64,000 bases of DNA from Medicago truncatula (lineage: Eukaryota; Streptophyta; Magnoliopsida; Fabales; Fabaceae), in NCBI RefSeq assembly GCF_003473485.1, contig NC_053048.1:40048755-40112754 (forward strand), written 5' to 3'. Of this stretch, positions 60,117-64,000 are shown in pieces. The notes under the pieces were generated by a model. It worked only from the letters and a program-made list of their open reading frames with translations, had not been told where the DNA came from and made no database searches. Position 1 is the first letter of the stretch. Each line of letters opens with the position of its first letter. Made by a program: the position numbers and the translations under genes.

Positions 60117-61514
60117 TCACAATTTGGAACTAGTGATCATCTCCATATCCTCATAAAACAACTTCTTCAAGGCATCTATATGGAAAGGTTGCAAACAAAC
60201 ACTTACAACAAAACCATCACCATTAGCTTCATCAAGAATATAAGCCTTACCAATACCATCGGAATTAACAATACCAGGAACCATACAATCAGGTTTCCCC
60301 CACCCAAAATCGGACTCATTAAACGGAAAATTAGTCCAACCAACAACATACAAATTCGGTTCACCACCAAATTGTCCATTTCTTTTAGCAAAATTATAAA
60401 ACTTGTCCCTTAACAAATTCATATCTTTCTGATTTGCTACATAATCAAGAACTGATCTTACATACTCATCATTCACCTTTTTAACAGCTTCCCTCACTTT
60501 CCCAACCACAGAACAAAAAGGCTTGTTCACAACATCATCAAATGAACAAGTTTGTGTCACTGTAGGAAAAGTTGCATTCCCAAAATAATTCATAGGCAAA
60601 GGTGGATTCAACCTATTTCTACAATTAACCAAAGTTGTTAACCTTGTTGGTTGGTTCCAATTTCCTTCAAAACGCACTTTACTAACACACCTCCATAAGT
60701 AACCACTAATAACCTCAAAACTAGTATAACCTCGTACCTTGTTTTCATTGTTATTGGCTTTGTTCTTAAGTTTTTCAACTTGTTTTTTGGTGAATTTCAA
60801 CATGGTAGTGGCAAAGAGTGGGTTTTTACTCAAATGTGTTGAGTTATTACTACTATTTTCCCAAAGGGGTGGTGGAGAAAACTCATGATGATGAAAACGT
60901 GGTGGTAAATGAAGGATTTTTGAATCCAACAATGTTTTATCTAGAAATGGTATCAAACTTGAATCTAAACTCTCACCTTTGGCAAGTTTAGCCCATGAGC
61001 TAATGAAACTACCAGCAGAAGAACCATCAAGAACAGAACGACCCATAGAAAGACCAAGAGTGAGTGACCCACAAGGAAACTTGGTGAACTGAACAACCAA
61101 TAAAGGAAGATCTTCAACTGGAACATCATAGTTAATCTTTGGAACAAGTTTTTGGACAACATGTGTAGAATCAAAACTACCAAAATCTTTTAAAGTGATA
61201 TCACACGTGGCTTCTAAGAATTGAACACCTTTGTTGTTGCAATGAAGTTGTAGTAAGTGGTTTTGTGGTTTGATCCAGCTTAATCTACCTGCAAAGGGAT
61301 AGTAGTGAGTGAGTGTTTTGGAGAGAGAGGTTATGAGAATGTTTGTTGAAGAGATGAGTGATGAAGATGAATGGTTTTTGTTTGTGAAGAGGTAAAGTTG
61401 GTATCCATGATTAGGGAGCTTGAGTTGATCACAGAGGGAAAGAGAGAGTGTGGTGGTTGGTGTTTTCTCTGAAGGTGTTACTGTGTATGAACGGTAGATG
61501 TGGATGTTCACCAT
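60117..61514 (-). CDS. BAHD acyltransferase B, intact, Arg in place of catalytic His
   Basis: 465 residues, single exon, ATG at 61514, TGA at 60117-60119. Landmarks: YYPFAGRLSW (71-80), NYDVPVEDLPLLVVQFT (128-144), GRSVLDG (158-164) where HxxxDG is expected, LVNCRNRLNPPLP, FGNATFPTVT, EYVRSVLDYV, NLYVVGWTNFP, intact DFGWG (402-406). Arg159 (CGT) and Asp163 correspond to Arg154/Asp158 of the A genes. The A and B types are clearly paralogous but far more diverged from each other than the two A copies. The intact DFGWG box argues against simple decay. Likely cytosolic; substrate not predictable. Tandem relative of the pseudogene at 48498. Confidence 0.9.
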   Translation of the reverse strand: MVNIHIYRSYTVTPSEKTPTTTLSLSLCDQLKLPNHGYQLYLFTNKNHSSSSLISSTNILITSLSKTLTHYYPFAGRLSWIKPQNHLLQLHCNNKGVQFLEATCDITLKDFGSFDSTHVVQKLVPKINYDVPVEDLPLLVVQFTKFPCGSLTLGLSMGRSVLDGSSAGSFISSWAKLAKGESLDSSLIPFLDKTLLDSKILHLPPRFHHHEFSPPPLWENSSNNSTHLSKNPLFATTMLKFTKKQVEKLKNKANNNENKVRGYTSFEVISGYLWRCVSKVRFEGNWNQPTRLTTLVNCRNRLNPPLPMNYFGNATFPTVTQTCSFDDVVNKPFCSVVGKVREAVKKVNDEYVRSVLDYVANQKDMNLLRDKFYNFAKRNGQFGGEPNLYVVGWTNFPFNESDFGWGKPDCMVPGIVNSDGIGKAYILDEANGDGFVVSVCLQPFHIDALKKLFYEDMEMITSSKL

Positions 61515-62455
61515 TTTTTTGTTCTTGTACTGTTTGGTGTGGTATATTGTATTGTAGTAGAAGCCAAATCCTGTTCTGTTTAGATTTAGACAAGGAATAA
61601 GGATAAGACAACAATGTTTAAGTTTGTCGTCTTCTTATCCTAATTTTCCATCGATTAATTTTAACATTCGAGACATATTGAAGAGTAAATATAAATATTT
61701 CTACTTGTCTAGAGTGGAGGAGAGTACTGTAGAGTCATGTCATTTTCTACTAGTCGTGTCTCTGTTCCTCTCATTTTTGTTTTTAGAATTCAATCCTGTT
61801 TATTTTGTGCATTCCATTTTTTTCACAAGCTTTTTAAGAATTCTTTGCATTTTTTTGTTGTGGTAGAGGTAAAGGTGAACTATGAATTGAATTCATAAAA
61901 ATTAGCGTGGTGCTGTCTCCCCCGTGAGGTCATTTGGTTGTAGGATGACTTTTCAGCCTAAAAAAACTCGATTCGAGACTTGGACATCGAGATAAAATAA
62001 AAATTGACGTGAATCAGACACGGACAAAAATGCATGCCAAATGTTCAAAATCAAAACTTCCACACTCTTAATGTTTTGTTTTTTTTATAGACATAAGTTC
62101 AAAATAACAGCTATTCAGAGTAAATAGCATTAGTAGGGTTGGTAGCAACCGTTACATTTATCATATAAGAGTTTTTTTTTTTTTTTTTTTGAGAGAATCA
62201 TATAAGAGTTATGTACATGCTATTTCTATATAATAAAAAAATGGATAAAATAAAGTCAAGCTGCATGCATAAAAGCTATAAGTTGATCTCATAAGCTATC
62301 TTGGAGAGCTTATAGAAATAATTCGGAAACAGCTTATGGACAAGTCTATGTTTTTTCCATAATCTCTACCATACAGGAACAAGTGTTTTTGCTAGCTAGT
62401 ATGGTCAAATAAGCCAGAAGGCACATAGTCGATGATAATAGAAATACAGTTAAAA
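61515..62455. other. Spacer between BAHD B and the GH3 gene
   Basis: Contains the BAHD B upstream region. MITE-like text at about 62272-62345 belongs to the family of 2751-3005, and there is a T-run at 62173-62190. No further gene. Confidence 0.5.
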
Positions 62456-64000
62456 TTAAAAACTAATCATAACTTTGATATCATCGTTGCCACTGACTCC
62501 TTGCCATTCAATGGTCCAGCCACCGCACTGATGTCCTAGATTATTTGCATGGCTTCCGGCCACAAGTATCTTTGGAACCTTTTTAGGAAGAGGTAACAAA
62601 GGCTTCTCAGGAGATTTACCATTTTTTAGAAGGACCATGGATTTCCTCACAGCATCCCTAGCCAGTTCTCTATGCACCTGTTCAGAATTCAAATAAGCAT
62701 AGATGAGACATTTATAGGGTGATCCTTATAAGATATCTAATTGTAAACTTAGGGAAGTAAAAGGAAAATAACTAACCTTAATCCCAAGATACTTGACCAA
62801 ACTGTAATCAGCAAAAGGGTTCTCAAAAATACCCATCATGAATTTAACCCGCAAAATTCTTCTCACCGCATCATCAATTCGAGTCATAGCAATGAATTTA
62901 TTATTCATCAATGTCGTTAGTTCATCAATGAATTCGGTGTAGTTCTTTGTAACCAAGAACTGCAAACAAAAGCAAAGTGTGTAACAACATGAAATATTTC
63001 CTCACTGTATGAACATTATTAATTCAAGCATACATATCATATAATTTAGGCTTAAATTACCATGTCAATGCCAGCAGAAACTCCTGCTAAAACTGAATAA
63101 GTGCAGTTAGCACGATATGGAGAGGTGATCTTATCAATACCGTCTGAATCTGAAATAACAAATCCCTGTTATAATCCAAGAAAAGCTTAGGGGATTAGTT
63201 ATTTGAAATTTTGCATATATGATGATTTAGATTTTCGAGGATACATTTGATGAACAGATTATTTACCTGGAAATGGAGAGTGTTTTTGAGGAAGCCAGTA
63301 ATTAGGTCGTGATGAGCATGCATTTTATCTCCATTCCAACTCGAGTAAGATACCATAATGGTTGCCACACCCTTGCTAATGGAGCTCAAGTAGCCTGGCA
63401 TGTGAATTTCCATCAATCCATCTCTATCTATGACAGTGTCACTCTCATCTATCCCATTGGTTGTTCCACCGACGTAGTGCTTAGGGCAAGCTATAACCTT
63501 TTCTCTGCCCATCAGTACAAGAGTATTTAAGAAAACTTAACACTCTAACTAAGACAAAATCAATAACATGTTTTAACACAAAATAAGCATTTTATAGTTT
63601 GTTGCAACATAAGGAATTCTTCCGTCCTTGCTTTTAGGACAAATTATCCACCCACATACAAAGTAAACGGACACTAAATTCTTACTTTCTGACAATAACA
63701 GGAACACCCTTAGGCATATTATCAGGGATTTCCCCTTGCAGTCCTGATATGATTTCAGTCATAGCTTGAACTATTTTAGGATCTTGACTGTAGCTTTCAT
63801 AACACCTACCCCATCTCGGATTTCTACAGACCTGTCAACTTTCAAGAGTATAAGACAGTGCTTAAATCTGAGTATAATTTGATAATAACATTAAAAGTTG
63901 GTAGCATTTACTTACTGCTACACAAGGTGCAAAAACATATTGAATTCCTGTTGCTCTAACTTCAAGTGCAGTTGCAGCTCCAATTCTCTTGACTAGTTCA
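62456..64000 (-). CDS. GH3 beta-glucosidase-like gene, 3' part, C-terminus shortened (possible pseudogene)
   Basis: Six exons join in frame with GT-AG ends: 64000-63916, 63831-63686, 63504-63267, 63165-63061, 62959-62777 and 62677-62456. The translation matches plant exo-beta-glucanase/beta-glucosidases of family GH3, secreted cell-wall enzymes: [101 protein letters not shown]. Oddities: the nucleophile Asp is kept, but the usual SDWxG reads SDSDG; the KHYVGDGG segment is two residues short; and after WQGVSGND the frame ends at 62456 (DDIKVMISF stop), removing most of the C-terminal domain. The 5' end lies beyond the window. Likely inactive or a recent truncation; an exon further 3' was not found. 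Confidence 0.82.

Noticed and set aside
61905-61990. tRNA/SINE-like phrase 'gaggtcatttggttg..gattcgagac'
   Set aside because: Spacing and box sequences are poor; left as unassigned spacer.

Overview
This is a gene-poor, AT-rich stretch of a plant nuclear genome. The intron-containing genes, the plant-specific families (BAHD acyltransferases, CHX antiporter, GT47 exostosin, LRK10L-type kinase, GH3 beta-glucosidase) and the dense load of MITEs, SINEs, LINE and LTR debris all point that way. The style of the repeats and of the plastid-derived rpl20 piece suggests a papilionoid legume, perhaps Medicago, Trifolium or a relative. That assignment is recognition, not proof.

Layout. 1-3956 (-): 5' half of an importin-beta-3 (importin-5/KETCH1-like) gene, six exons in the window. 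4.1-13.2 kb: no gene, but LTR-like debris with heat-shock-element-like palindromes and several nested inverted-repeat elements. 13268-16544 (+): a complete three-exon exostosin (GT47) glycosyltransferase. 17.36-18.6 kb (+): a short gene with a leader intron encoding a very Lys/Glu-rich protein with a C-terminal coiled coil. 19.2-21.1 kb (+): a broken receptor kinase pairing a TMK-like LRR ectodomain with an LRK10L-like kinase. 21737-25103 (-): a complete four-exon cation/H+ exchanger. 25-40 kb: mobile-element territory with a BRCT fragment, a copia LTR with its primer-binding site, a 5'-truncated LINE with a 15-bp target-site duplication and an inverted telomere-repeat scar inside it, plus two decayed ORF-containing loci of unknown family. 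40.2-61.5 kb: a BAHD acyltransferase cluster with three intact genes (40229 +, 54067 -, 60117 -) and one pseudogene (48498 -), arranged by inverted and tandem segmental duplication. A plastid DNA insertion (rpl20) lies inside one duplicated flank. 62456-64000 (-): 3' part of a GH3 beta-glucosidase-like gene with a shortened C-terminus.

The genes do not form one pathway; plant genes are individually transcribed. The coherent unit is the BAHD cluster. All four copies resemble spermidine/shikimate hydroxycinnamoyl-transferase-type BAHDs, and all carry Arg where the catalytic His of HxxxD is expected. The cluster is therefore either a set of catalytically altered enzymes or a neofunctionalised lineage. 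This is the best candidate for unusual biology in the window.
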